This document shows positions 20,720 to 31,820 of a stretch of DNA of 64,000 bases, piece by piece. The notes below the pieces were generated by a model. The model did no database searches, had not been told where the DNA came from, and saw nothing but the letters and a program-made list of their open reading frames with translations. A program made the translations under genes and the position numbers. Source of the stretch: Anisus vortex. Taxonomy: Eukaryota > Mollusca > Gastropoda > Planorbidae. The stretch's first letter is position 1. Every line of letters starts with the position of its first letter. The stretch spans positions 6,608,605-6,672,604 of the forward strand of contig OX421507.1 in assembly GCA_949126835.1 (NCBI GenBank). Reading direction: 5' to 3'.

Positions 20720-23116
20720 ACCGTATGCAGGGCCCTTACATGCCTAAGTGGCGCCCCGGGGCAAAAGTTTCAGTGGCGCCCCCTCATACTGTAATTCATA
20801 TGTTTTCAACCTCTTTCAGCTCACCGCCCCCCTCCCCTTGCCGTAATTAATAATTAATGAGTTAAATTTACCGCATAAAATTTGTATAAGACGACTAGAT
20901 TTGTGTGCGTTTTTATGATCCTAAAAAGAGATGAAATGAACATGTCTTTTTTATTATAAATAAAAAATATACTGCACAAGAGGTTTTAAAACCAAATCAA
21001 TATTAAAGTGAAGCTTGTTTGTTCATAGCAGTCTGTATCTGTTTGGTTCAATTTCGGTTATTAAAATCCTTGGGTTTCCACGCTCCATTATTTGCAACTT
21101 GCTTCTCTTTTCACTAAATAGGGGGATGGAAATGCAATAAAAATTGTTGCAAACATCAAAAGACCTAGTGAAATTGATTGATGCCCTTTTGCAACGAAAA
21201 GTCCTCATTATAGCCCATTTCTTATACATTTCAATGTTTATTTTTCATTGTTTTTTTTTTTATTCAATCAATTCCTCATGCAGTTGTAAAGGTAGGACTG
21301 ATTTTAATATTTCATTATTAGAAAAGAAGGTCTAAAAACCAATCAGGAATTCTCACGTTAACAATCATAAGGTCTTTAAATCGAATGTTAAAGTTACCAT
21401 TAAGTGCTTCAAGTTGTTGACAATAAGTAAGTAGAAAATCTATGTCTTCATCAGTTTTTTTCTTTACAAATGCAAGACCTATGCGTCCAAACTTGCATAT
21501 GTACAATCAAAGTTTTGACATTTAAGAAAATATCATCTCATAGGTGGGTCATCACCTTTAAATCATTTTTTTAAAACTTATATAAATCGATTATATCAGT
21601 GATAGACTATCAGTCTTCAATTTTATTCGATTTTCTATCAAAAAATCGTTTTTGCTTTCCAAAACCTCTATCATCGAATCAAAGAATCATACAATCTATT
21701 TAAAATTTTGATGACCATCGTGTATGCAGTAACAAACGATTTGTAGTCCTTGTTATTTTCAATGCATAACTGAACAATCTATCATTGAATGCATTGCTTC
21801 TTATTTGTTATCTGCAGTAATTACGTAGTGTAGTGAGCGACGCATACAATAAATGAGATTATTTAGAAACTATAGGTTGTCGATGAGATCACACAGCTAA
21901 TACGTCTGGCACATCCACATCAATCCACGATAACACTATTATATAAAAAGTCTTTTAGTTCAAGTAATGTAGATTCGCCTTTAGTGTCACTTTTTTTTTT
22001 CAGAAAAATTGGCAATTTTCCCTTCTATAATAAAATAAACGTAACGCTTAATTGTCTGGTAGCATGTACTCATCAAATTGTATGTTTTAGATAACCACAC
22101 AATGTACTCTATTCATCACCTGCCATTTCATCAATTCGTCTCTGCATAGTTCTTTGGCTCAACTTATATTTCTTAAATTCAAGTTGATATCAACGATTGT
22201 TTTTATAAATCATATTTTATTTAAATTATAATCAAACCGATCTGAAACTGCGATAATTAACGAACTCGACGAATTTTGTTTGCTATCGAACCAATCCAGA
22301 CATTTTATTTAAATTGACCAGAGCCCCAACTTTTAAATATCAATGCGATTCCTACTTTTTATTCGTATAACATGTTCTGTTGGGTGATAGCAGATGTTTA
22401 GCAGCAGTTAGGTTCTATGTCACATTTCATCCATATTCTAATCACTGCCCCCATCTGCTTTTCTCAGAAACAGTCTAATTATAGCAATAAATCAAGATTA
22501 AGTATGTTAAGGGCTTTGAATGACTTTTACATCACAATCACACAATAGACAGAGTCAATAGTGAAACAGTCGATTAGTTATTTAACAAGCTCAAGATTAC
22601 CGTAGGCCTATTATAATTAAAGTGCAAATACTTAAAGTACTTTCGTACCGCCCACTGGTCCTTCACCGCCCCCCTATCTCCCCCCGGGAACGTTAGCGCA
22701 TCCCAAGAGCTTCTCACCGCCCCCTGGGGGGCAACCACGCCCCCGTTGAGAATCTATGAGTGACTGTAACTGCTTTGTTTAGTGTCTGCGCTTAATTAAT
22801 TATTATGATTAAAGAAATTAAAAAAATGCAAATTTTTATTTAGAATATTCTAGATGAACCAATATTTTATGAAACATTTGTGAGCCTATTAAAAGTGAAA
22901 CATTTGTATAAAACACTTTGAGTTTAAATAAACAAGAAGTTAACTTCTACCATCTTTATCCATTATTCCGTTTGTTGACAATTTGTGTTTCAAAATTTCT
23001 GGTATGAACTTAGGTTATATTTTCCGCCACCCTAGAAGTGCCGCCCCCCTAGAAGTGCCGCCCCCGGGCATATGCCCCCCACTGCCCCCCCCCTATGTGA
23101 GGGCACTGACCGTATG
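20720..23116. mobile_element. hAT transposon, 2,381 bp, decayed
   Basis: The element runs 20728-23108. 'accgtatg' flanks it exactly (20720-20727 and 23109-23116). The left end 'cagggcccttacatgcc' and the right end, on the other strand 'cagtgccctcacatagg', are imperfect inverted repeats; both subterminal zones are rich in GGCGCCCC/CCGCCCCC. The transposase coding trace is on the minus strand at 21003-21510. The rest of the interior is AT-rich and unreadable as protein, so it is either an internally eroded copy or a derivative that lost the upstream transposase. Confidence 0.9.
21003..21510 (-). pseudogene. hAT transposase C-terminus (ZBED/FAM200-like), broken
   Basis: Minus-strand frames, in order, resemble the C-terminal third of hAT transposases of the ZBED5/FAM200 type: NFNIRFKDL..VRIPDWFLD (ORF at 21318-21506), then after stop codons EILKSVLPLQLHEELIE, then FIAFPSPYLV, then KRSKLQIMERGNPRILITE plus IEPN near 21050. 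The family consensus has the same order: RF.D....IPDW....F, LQ.ELIEL, FP..YL.E..FS, KKR..L....RGDLRL.LT..EPN. At least three frameshifts or stops separate the pieces, so no active protein is possible. Identification is by motif order, not by a search. Confidence 0.75.
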
Positions 23117-25006
23117 TAAAGGTTCCTCTGAGCGCCCTTTTTCAGAATAATGTCCCTTTGAAATGCTTTCACACTGTTCATTTACTATGATGAATGCGAG
23201 ATCTTATCGGGTTTTCCCCATTCACGACCCCGGTTTTTTTGTTTGTTTTTTTAAGTTACACATTCTCTTTTAACAAAACACATTGTAATAATTAGTTTCT
23301 TCGTCATTTTGACGGGCATAGCCAATAGTTGTAAATAATGTTGATGATACAATATTTGCATTATTATTAGCCAATATGATTACATTATTTTACATTTACC
23401 CTTTTAATTTTAATTATTAGATGAAAAAAAAGGAATTATTGCTTTAATTAAAAATAAAAGTTTAATTATATTATAATAGAGCGTTTGCAATGGGGCGGAG
23501 CTTAAGCTTTTTAGTGACGTCATTTGGAAATAGAAGCCACTTACTTGAGGAACAAATATGGCAAAGTTGTTCTTTATCATGTTAAATTCACATATGAATA
23601 TTGGCTATCCTACTAAAAAATAAGGAGGTAAATAGTAGTAGATCATCTTCCTAGTACAAGAGAAAGCCTGACATGGTATTTTTACAACGATTTTCAACAT
23701 TTACGCCCAATTTATAGGCCTACACTTTGAATGTTTCGTAGGCTAAGTAATGGGCTACGATGCCAAGTGATAGTGTTGGTGAATATCTAGGCAAGTCACT
23801 AATAGGCTCACATCGTCTATGATTTATGTCTATAATAATAGGCCTAATACAGCTTAAATCTTAATAAGACTTAAAACACAAAACATCATTTTAAAAAAAG
23901 CTCGAGCCTATATGAAACTTTATTATTACAGCGGCTATTGTACATCACTACACAAAGTAAACAAAAATCACGTGCTTTTTGTCACGTGATTGTAAACGCC
24001 TTATTAGTTTAGTTGCCTACAACTAGACAATTGAGAATAATTATTTCGTATTTATGTTTGTTAATGTTTTAATTAACAAAGAAAACGGCGTTTCAACAAG
24101 GGATCCAAGTTGTTTTTCTCTCTCCTTCAGAGCCAACATGTAAAATAATGGAGGGGGCCGTGGGGGGGGGGGGTAGATTACTATGTGATCCGTGGATCCG
24201 TTAAACGGATCCGGATGATCTTTTTAGTGCGCGCTCAAATGAAAATGCAATCAATAGCAAATTTGTTATAGAAATGGTATTATATAAATTAAAGTGGCAT
24301 GTAGTTTTAAAGGTGTCATGCTGTTTACATATACAATATTTGATCAATTTCAATTTTAATTTCTTGATAAATATAAGTATTATTTTTTTTTTGCAAATAC
24401 ATTTAACAAATTTTAAAATTATTAAGAAAATGATAAATGATATCTCAAAATAAAAAATTAGATATCTAGTCCAAACATTTTTTTTTTTTAAAGTGCTCAT
24501 TACCTCCCTTGATTTACAATTTGTGACTTGCAAATTTAACTTTACATTTAAGTGTCAGAAAATGCATAACAGTTATAAATCTCTTGTAATAGAAAGGATG
24601 ATTTTTTAACTTGGTCTGTTGGTACGCAGAGAGAATTAGAAATCCCACTTCGGCACACTGTAATAAAACGTTTGCCGACCCTGCACTAGATTACCCGGCG
24701 TTTCCCGGTGTAAACAATTAAGGCTACATTGAAGAATCAGTTGTTTTTGTTTCTCTACCCAGTTCTTTAGTACCATTGTATGCCTCTGGCAGCAAGAAAC
24801 TGTACATTTGATCACTTAGTAGGAAAAACAAACAAACAAATACGAAATTTAAATTGGTTGGCCTTTAAATGATCGTTGATGTGCGTGTAGTCGCATTGTA
24901 GGCCACAAAAAATGTCTGGATAGCCTTAGACACTGATAATCTGTTTTAGGTGTTGTTTCTTTGATTTATTCAATTGGGTCAGATGGCAGTACCTTACAAA
25001 ACCGTT
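23117..25006. other. No recognised gene
   Basis: Very AT-rich. A GC-rich patch with a poly-G run lies at 24140-24175, and GGATCC palindromes cluster at 24190-24222. A 110-codon minus-strand open frame at 24201-24533 is Lys/Ile-rich with no domain. Confidence 0.45.
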
Positions 25007-25014
25007 TCTTGATC

Positions 25015-25228
25015 CAGGGGTCGGCAACCTTTTCATAATAGTGTGCCAAAGTAGGATTTCTAATTCATTCAGCGTGCCAACAAAAGCACAAAACTTCAAC
25101 AGGCACCACCAATCAATTTGTTGTAGAAGGGACTTGAATTGCCTATTTGTGGGTCTTCCGCCTGCCAAGGAAAAAACAATTGCTCTGTGTGCCAAGTCTG
25201 GCACGCGTGCCGTAGTTGCCGATCCATG
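25015..25228 (+). mobile_element. hAT MITE, family A (copy 1 of a tandem pair)
   Basis: Starts 'caggggtcggcaacctttt' and ends 'agttgccgatccatg'. The body has 'gtgccaaagtaggatttct' and the subterminal palindrome 'ggcacgcgtgcc'. Flanks 'tcttgatc' (25007-25014) and 'tctttaac' (25229-25236) match at 6 of 8 positions, consistent with an aged 8 bp duplication. Non-autonomous. Confidence 0.85.
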
Positions 25229-25236
25229 TCTTTAAC

Positions 25237-25435
25237 CATGGGTCGGCAACCTTTTAATAATAGTGTGCAAAAGTAGCGTTTCTTAGTCCTTCAGCGTGCC
25301 AACTGTCAAAACTTCACACTGCTCTTTTCTGGTGGAAGAGACTTAAATTGCCTTTTTGGTGAGCTCTCGCGTGCCATTAAAAAAATTTCTCTGCGTGTCA
25401 AGTCTGACACGCGCGCCATAGGTTGCCGACCCATA
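25237..25435 (+). mobile_element. hAT MITE, family A (copy 2 of a tandem pair)
   Basis: Starts 'catgggtcggcaacctttt', ends 'ggttgccgaccca'. The right flank 'tcttaaaa' (25436-25443) resembles the spacer 'tctttaac' and the left flank of copy 1. Same orientation as copy 1, with only the 8-mer between them. Confidence 0.85.
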
Positions 25436-25443
25436 TCTTAAAA

Positions 25444-26770
25444 TATTAAAAAAAAACTAACAAACAATCAAACAAATGTCCCCTTTTTAAATCTTCTTTA
25501 TATGTAACATAGTTAGAAACTACAGCGGATGTAAACCAATATGAAATTCCAAAAATCACTTTACCATTAAACCGTTTTATTTTCAGTTTTAAACAAATTT
25601 ATTTTTTTTTTGTAAGGAAACGATGTTTTTGTTTCTTGTCCTCGGGGCAACCTTCGTTTTTTTTTACACCGATTCTAACACCACGAGACACAAGTGGAAT
25701 CATTCAATAACGCATTTATCTTCGATTAATTTTCCCCAGCATCAACCGATCTTCTCTTTACGTGGACTGGTCGTTCGTTGGTTTAATACTTGGTCGGACA
25801 TCGGTTTCTTATCTGACTTTTTTCTCTTTCTTTTTTTAAATATTTAAATTCTAGTTTGTTTGTTTTTTTTGTTTTTTTTTTTGGCGAATTTTTGTCTCGT
25901 CTCGATAGTAATGTAAGTTTATGTAAGTACATCAGCTAAAAATGAATTGCATACACGGTACATGTTTTTTTTTAAATTCATATAACCATAACGTTACGAA
26001 ACAAAGATACAAAATGATTGTTTTAAAATCTCCGTGCTAACAAAAAACTCAGACTTTAATAGATATAACAGATGAGTTTAAAGCATTGGCAAAGTATTGT
26101 TTTATATGCGATCCCACAAGCGCGTGTATGGGATTCATTTTGAATGCTTTTATTTCAGGAGAGGCGAATTGATCTGTATTCTGTGCAGCGCTACCGACGA
26201 TTGGTTCATATTCAAATATTCAAATCCCTGCTTTCTCATTGGTCGCCGATCAAGGGGAAGATCATTAGTGTCGCGATATGAGCTTGGAAAGATGATTAAC
26301 GTCGGAGTAAAAAAAAAAGGGAGTCAAAATATATATTTTTTTAAAAAGGTTGAGCTATTGATTAGTCTTAGAAACCCTATCCCATCTTTCGTTTTTCTTC
26401 CCGACCTCCCCAAAAACCCTTCCTTACCCCTCCCGCCATGACATATCACTGATAGGCATCGTCACATTCAGGAAGTGGGAACGTGGGTGGGTCAGTAGGC
26501 CAGGTTTACTTGGATGAATACTATCTCGGCCCTCGGTCACCGCTGAGTGCTTGCCGACGAGATTGTTCAGGGGCGGGCTTCATTCACTTGATTAAAAAGC
26601 TTGTGACCTCTGAGATTGTTATCTTAATTCGATTTTCCGAAGGTGTGGATTCATTAAAACTTGGGCTGGGGCCGGTGTAGTAAAGGGGAGGATGGGGTTG
26701 GTATGATTTCCAATTGCTACTGTTTTTAAAGGGTGGCAAACCAAAAAAAACAAACATTGACTATTCAGAA
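25444..26770. other. No recognised gene
   Basis: AT-rich with poly-T runs. A 114-codon open frame at 26097-26441 and a 65-codon frame at 26483-26680 show no domain I recognise. Confidence 0.4.
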
Positions 26771-26772
26771 GT

Positions 26773-27141
26773 CATCATCATTGGCTCCATAGTCTCATCC
26801 TCATTGGCTCCATAGTCTCATCATCATTGGCTCCATAGTCTCATCATCATTGGCTCCATAGTCTCATCATCATTGGCTCCATAGTCTCATCATCATTGGC
26901 TCCATAGTCTCATCATCATTGGCTCCATAGTCTCATCATCATTGGCTCCATAGTCTCATCATCATTGGCTCCATAGTCTCATCATCATTGGCTCCATAGT
27001 CTCATCATCATTGGCTCCATAGTCTCATCACCATTGGCTCCATAGTCTCATCATCATTGGCTCCATAGTCTCATCATCATTGGCTCCATAGTCTCATCAT
27101 CATTGGCTCCATAGTCTCATCATCATTAGCTCCATAGTCTC
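26773..27141. repeat. 23 bp tandem array, 16 copies
   Basis: Unit 'catcatcattggctccatag' + 'tct' (23 bp). Nearly invariant apart from 'catcctcatt', 'catcaccatt' and a final 'cattagctcc'. Confidence 0.97.
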
Positions 27142-27255
27142 GAAAGACGATTAGATTTGCGCTCCGGTAGAGAAGTAGAGACACATAATATAGAAACAAG
27201 CGCTGAACGGCAGTCTCAATTTAAATGCGTCCTAAGTTTACGTATAAAAAGTTGC

Positions 27256-27502
27256 ACTGTGGACGAGACGCAGCGCGTTTGACTGGCGTACCGAAGGTCC
27301 TGGGTTCGAATCCTGGGAACGGGCCCTGGACTCGAGGGTGTACCCAGCTCTAATGTGTACCTGACATTAGTTAGGGTAAAGTAAAATTGCGTCTGGGCAT
27401 TGTGCTGGTCGCACATCCTCTGGTATGCCGTGGCCACTGAAAATGTTAAAAGCTGCTTCCCCGGACCTATGGATCGATTTGGCTCGACGGGTACTTTACT
27501 TT
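27256..27502 (+). mobile_element. tRNA-derived SINE, family 1
   Basis: Head 'gcagcgcgtttgactggcgt', 'accgaaggtcctgggttcga' and B-box. Body 'tacccagctctaatgtgtac', 'ctgacattagttagggtaaa', 'ttgtgctggtcgcacatcct'. Ends 'cgacgggtactttacttttt'. A fairly complete copy. Confidence 0.9.
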
Positions 27503-27555
27503 TTTTGTATGAAAGAAAAACTGCAAAAGACGTTGGATTGTCAGAACTGATTTGA

Positions 27556-27795
27556 CAAGGTCGTATTTATTTTGGTCCGTAGGGCTAGCGAGGCAGCGTT
27601 GACCATTTTTTCGGTCGCCAAAGGGTACAAATGAATTGTGTGGACAACACAATGCTCAGAAGACTTTACTTTTACGGCCAAAGTCAGGTAACCGTAAGAG
27701 GTATGCTTAAAATATCCATGAGTCCGAATCCTGTAGGTTTTTTTTTCTTCCTGGAGTCGAACCCGGTCTCTCTACAATGTCAATCCGGCGCGCTA
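27556..27795 (-). mobile_element. tRNA-derived SINE, family 1
   Basis: Plus-strand text: 'ttattttggtccgtagggc', 'gcgaggcagcgttgacca', 'ggacaacacaatgctcag' and 'aaagtcaggtaaccgtaaga'. The head at the far end is worn ('ggagtcgaacccggtctctc', 'ccggcgcgctac'). Opposite orientation to the copy ending at 27502, making an inverted SINE pair. Confidence 0.75.
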
Positions 27796-28084
27796 CATTT
27801 CTGAGTACCTTTTATTTCTTGACGAAATGACGACAAAAACAAAATGTCTTCGTTATTGTATATGTCACGAGCTCGCGTGCAGGAAATGGAACACACAGTT
27901 CATTGTGCTGGTCAAGTCGCCTCTGAATTGAACATCCAATGACTGGTACCAATGGTACACTCCCTCTGATAGCCACGGGATAGGACTGTTGGACGGAATT
28001 TGATTACGACAGAGTCCCCCGCCAAGTCAGTCAAGACATGCAATGCAGAGAGCCCGGAAGCTGGTAACGAAATGGATTTTAGGC

Positions 28085-28125
28085 TAGTGATTTGGGAACG
28101 GGGAGTGAGAGGTGGGGGGGGGGGC
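28085..28125. repeat. Poly-G low-complexity tract
   Basis: Run of G around 28112-28122 in a G-rich stretch. No gene signal. The surrounding 27796-28650 holds short open frames only, plus a (GT)n run near 28372-28391. Confidence 0.6.
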
Positions 28126-28654
28126 GGCGAGGGTAGCCGATGTGAGCTCAGGCTAGGGATATCACAGGGAAAGGGGAGGGGGGTATTTTAAAGAAAATGT
28201 ATGGATGGTTTTAAGAAAAGAAAATTATAACGTTAAAATCGTATTATTGTTGCGGGGGACAATGATGCTTTTTACAGCGTCGTGTCGGCCATTGTTTGCC
28301 TGGTTGAGACACGACCACAAGTGTATTCCCAGTGGTGCTACGTGTGTGTTGGAATGCGTGTGTGTTGGAAAGTGCGTGTGTGTGTGTGTGTAAAGGGCGG
28401 TAAAGGGAAGGAAAGGGGTGGGGGTTTGTGGGGGTTCGTGTCTCCAGCACGGTGCTGGTCTAAGGGGTAGTAGCCACCACCACGAGCACTTCCTCCACAC
28501 TAAAGGTGTCAGCAACTGTTGCTGTAGAAGTTGTTGTTTTGAAAGCATGAAGGGTTAAGGGAGGTTGGGGTTGAGTGGGTTAGCGTGGGCATGCGCCGTT
28601 CACACGGAAACAAAAACAACTTTTTTTTTTACTTTTATCATGGGCGAAATGAAA

Positions 28655-28728
28655 TCACTAGACTCTAACCACGGATAAGCGTAGGACGCAATGATCTTCT
28701 GTATGTCAGGCGCGTCTGTAACATAACA
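28655..28728 (+). mobile_element. Family B tail fragment
   Basis: 'ctagactctaaccacggata', 'agcgtaggacgcaatgatct', 'ggcgcgtctgtaacata'. Only the terminal ~75 bases. Confidence 0.75.
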
Positions 28729-29152
28729 TCAGATCACGCCCTGAGTTTGATGTTAAAATGGTAAACTATTTTTGTCTACATTATTTTAAATTCTATGCGT
28801 AAGTTACCTGACCTAAATATAGAATGTTTTTCCCATTCTTTCACTAACAACAAAATGATAAAATATGTACCCACTAACTTTTTTTGTTTGTTTTGGAATT
28901 ATTAAGTTACGTCATGTAAAACTTTCTGTGGTGAGGTTTGGCCCGAAACGGGATAGTTTAAGAAAAAGTCATTTACACATTCGCATTTACAAAGTCACTA
29001 ATGCTGTCACATATACCTGTTCAAAGTTTGCTATGGAAATAATACTAGTCTATGTTACGAGGTATGGTACACTGTAAAATAAAAGGGAGGGGGGGGGGGG
29101 CAAATTCATTATGCATACAAAGTAAATTTAAAAGAATTTTTAAAAGGTGCTG

Positions 29153-29333
29153 TACAATAATGTGAATTCAAACAGGATTTACTAATCATACAATAATGTG
29201 AATTTAAACAGGATTTACTAATCATACAATAATATGAATTCAAACAGGATTTACTAATCATACAATAATGTGAATTCAGACAGGATTTACTAATCATACA
29301 ATAATGTGAATTCAAACAGGATTTACTAATCAT
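29153..29333. repeat. 36 bp tandem repeat, 5 copies
   Basis: Unit 'acaataatgtgaattcaaac' + 'aggatttactaatcat' (36 bp). Divisible by three, so a 12-residue repeat frame (MISKSCLNSHYC) runs through on the minus strand without meaning. Confidence 0.95.
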
Positions 29334-29915
29334 TTCAGCTTATATAAAAGCAGTTTATGTAGGTCATTTGAATGATTGAATTTAAATGTTCCACAAAAAT
29401 ATTTCAATTTTTTTTAAATACTCGGTTTCGGTAAAAAAAAAAAAAGGCATTTTCTTCAACAGGATATTAGGATATTTGTAAGAAAATATATTTTTAATAT
29501 CTCTTGTTTTTTTAAGAACAGAAAGTCAATATTTAATTAATTATTTTAAAAAATGCGTAATGAGACGTAATTAAACTTTTTTTTCTCCTTTTTATTCTTC
29601 TTAGCGTACGATCGTTCAAACTTTCATTGTTTAGCATGCATCGCTAAATTAACATCTAGCGTATTTAATTGGCTTTTAATCTTAATAGCCTATTCAAAAG
29701 TTTTTAATTTGCGTGGCCAATTAGCAATAATAACTCGACCGTACAAAAAATGTAAGAAAATCGTTAGAGCGTTTAATAATAGGCCTACAAGATTAATATG
29801 TTTCTGTTTAACATTTTTTTGTATCTTCTTTATTATCATTTTTTTTAGCTTTTTATAACAAATAGAAAATGTTATTACTAAACTTTCACATTTTTTAAGT
29901 AACTGATAAACGTTT
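29334..29915. other. No recognised gene or repeat
   Basis: Strongly AT-rich; an 88-codon minus-strand frame at 29690-29956 has no domain. Confidence 0.45.
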
Positions 29916-29918
29916 AAA

Positions 29919-30065
29919 TGGTAAAGTAGTAAAGTATCCCGTTGGACCAAATTCATTCATAAGGGCAGTGAAGAAGCGTTCAATAATATCTGTGGCCACG
30001 GGGATTGTGTCGCCAGCACAATGCCCAGCCACCTTTATTTTACCCCAACCTAAGTCAGGTACCCC
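29919..30065 (-). mobile_element. SINE family 1, 3' half (split copy, part 1)
   Basis: Plus-strand order: 'gtaaagtatcccgttggacc', 'gaagcgttcaataatatctg', 'gtggccacggggattgtgtc', 'cagcacaatgcccagcc' and 'taagtcaggtacccc'. The SINE continues at 30383 after the family C insertion. Confidence 0.85.
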
Positions 30066-30382
30066 GGTGGGGAGGAAGCAATGGATGCTGCAACCCCGTC
30101 TCACGACCCGCCCGGTGCCTGGATGCCTGTGCCTATAGAACAGGATTTGTGCTACCGGGTGACAATGCAGATATACGGGAGAGCCACCACGATAATGATC
30201 CTTAGGGGAACCGCAGCGAACGGTCGCTGGCCTGCGGAATCCTTCCCTTTTACATGGCACGCCCCGCCTTTGGCGTGCCGTGGGGTGGCTGGATCCCGGA
30301 CAGAGTTTTAAATAACTCACTTCTATTGCGTTACGCCCCGGCTTAAGAGCTTCGGCTCGTCCGGGATTTGAGACTTTTTACA
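30066..30382 (+). mobile_element. Family C element inserted in a SINE
   Basis: Bounded by the direct repeat 'aggtacccc' (30057-30065 and 30383-30391), which belongs to the SINE and is duplicated by the insertion. Contains 'ggaggaagcaatgg', 'ggtgcctggatgcc', 'gatttgtgctaccgggtgac' and 'gcagatatacggg', and ends 'cgtccgggatttgagacttt'. Length 317 bp. An 8-9 bp target duplication would fit a DNA transposon or a retro-insertion. No transposase or polymerase III promoter was seen. Confidence 0.8.
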
Positions 30383-30515
30383 AGGTACCCCACAAGAGCT
30401 GGTTAGACTCTGGGACACCATCCAGACCCAAGGAACAAATCACAGCCTTCAACTGGAATCAAACCCACGACCTTTAGTACGCCAGCCGAACGCGTCCAGG
30501 TTACCTTGCCCTCTT
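30383..30515 (-). mobile_element. SINE family 1, 5' half (split copy, part 2)
   Basis: Plus-strand order: 'ggtaccccacaagagctggt', 'tagactctgggacaccatcc', 'aactggaatcaaacccacga' (inverted B-box), 'cctttagtacgccagccga' and 'acgcgtcc'. Together with 29919-30065 it makes one near-complete SINE. Confidence 0.85.
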
Positions 30516-30520
30516 TATTG

Positions 30521-31820
30521 GGTAGTAGGTCCAATTAAAAAGACTTGATTGATGCCTGGTGCGTATTGAGAAAAACATAAAATATTGTTATCCAAATGAA
30601 CTAGGCATGCATGTTTCGAAAGTGTAATATAAGGATTTTGAAGTTAAGAGCTTATGCGGTAAATATAGTAGATCATTAAAAATATGTTTAAACTGTCTAA
30701 AATGCAAAAATCGAAAATACAAATCCAGTGGACACACCACGTCGTATCGACGGGGGAAAAAACGTTGAGACCACGAAAACATGTGGACATCAGGTTTTTT
30801 CAAAGTCGATGCGACTTGGTCTGCCCGCTGGGAAAAATGTTTTCGCATAATTAGACAGTTATAGTACGTTAAGGCTTACAGTAAACAAAAATATGCATAG
30901 GCTATATCAACAAGCTTCGTTATATCATATTCTGTAAAACGTCTACTTAACTGCGTGGTTACAACTTTTCGACCTGGTGTATGACATATTATTATTATTA
31001 TTACAGTTCTTCGAGCTACCACCTGAAGAGAACGAGTTTTTCCGCGCTATTAATAACACTTCTGTGGCCCCCACGCGCTAATATTATTCTAGCACGTCGT
31101 GTGACATTGACAAGTGTCTATTACGATAGAGCAAACGTCTATAATCAAAACACATGCTAGTCTTTATCAGACCTGCTCCTCCTTCTTCTTTTTCTTCCTC
31201 TGTTTGGTTTTCCCCCGCATTGTATAATGAGGAAATAGTTCCCCCCGTTTGACGTAACAGCGAGTCACGAGAAGGTGAGAGACATTGCGTCACAGACTCA
31301 AATTGCACGGTTGGGACCATGCATTATCAAGATCGCAGTCCCTGAGGACTTTATTATCTAGTTCAAGAAATACAAATAAAAAAGTAGAACAACTGACACA
31401 TACCAAAATACTGCAAGGCAATTGATCTCTCCTATTTATATTTTCTATTTTAACATTTTTAGATATCTAAGCATATAACACTCACAAAAAATGAATTCTC
31501 TTATTTTCTGAAAAAGATTAATAAAAAATCTCTAGACTAAAATGATACTATTCATAACGTGTACTTATTTAGATCTTTATGCTTAAACCACAATGAGTAC
31601 CATTCGACGACCTATTTTGGATTCCTCGTAAGCTACTATTATTTCCATTGAAAACTTTTTTAAACAGGTATATGGGACAGTAATAGTGACTGTGTAACTG
31701 TGGGTGTGTCAATGGCTGTGTATTTATGTACTGACTGAAACATAGTGACACACAATGGAAAGTATTATTGTAATGTGTTGACTGGACTTTGTTACATGAA
31801 AGAACCTGTGTTATTGTTAT
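30521..31820. other. No recognised gene
   Basis: An 86-codon minus frame at 30588-30848 and a 78-codon minus frame at 31084-31320 show no recognisable domains. A short ATT repeat lies near 30988. Confidence 0.4.

Noticed and set aside
20720..24240. A single 3.5 kb transposon ending at the GGATCC cluster near 24200
   Set aside because: The perfect 8 bp duplication at 20720/23109 fixes a smaller element; no inverted partner for the left end exists near 24200.
26773..27141. CRISPR-like array
   Set aside because: Repeat units are directly adjacent with no unique spacers, as in the other arrays at 4864, 29153, 53409 and 63241; the context is a eukaryotic genome.
30588..30848. 86-codon minus frame with basic and aromatic residues
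   Set aside because: No family resemblance that I can name; not supported as a gene.
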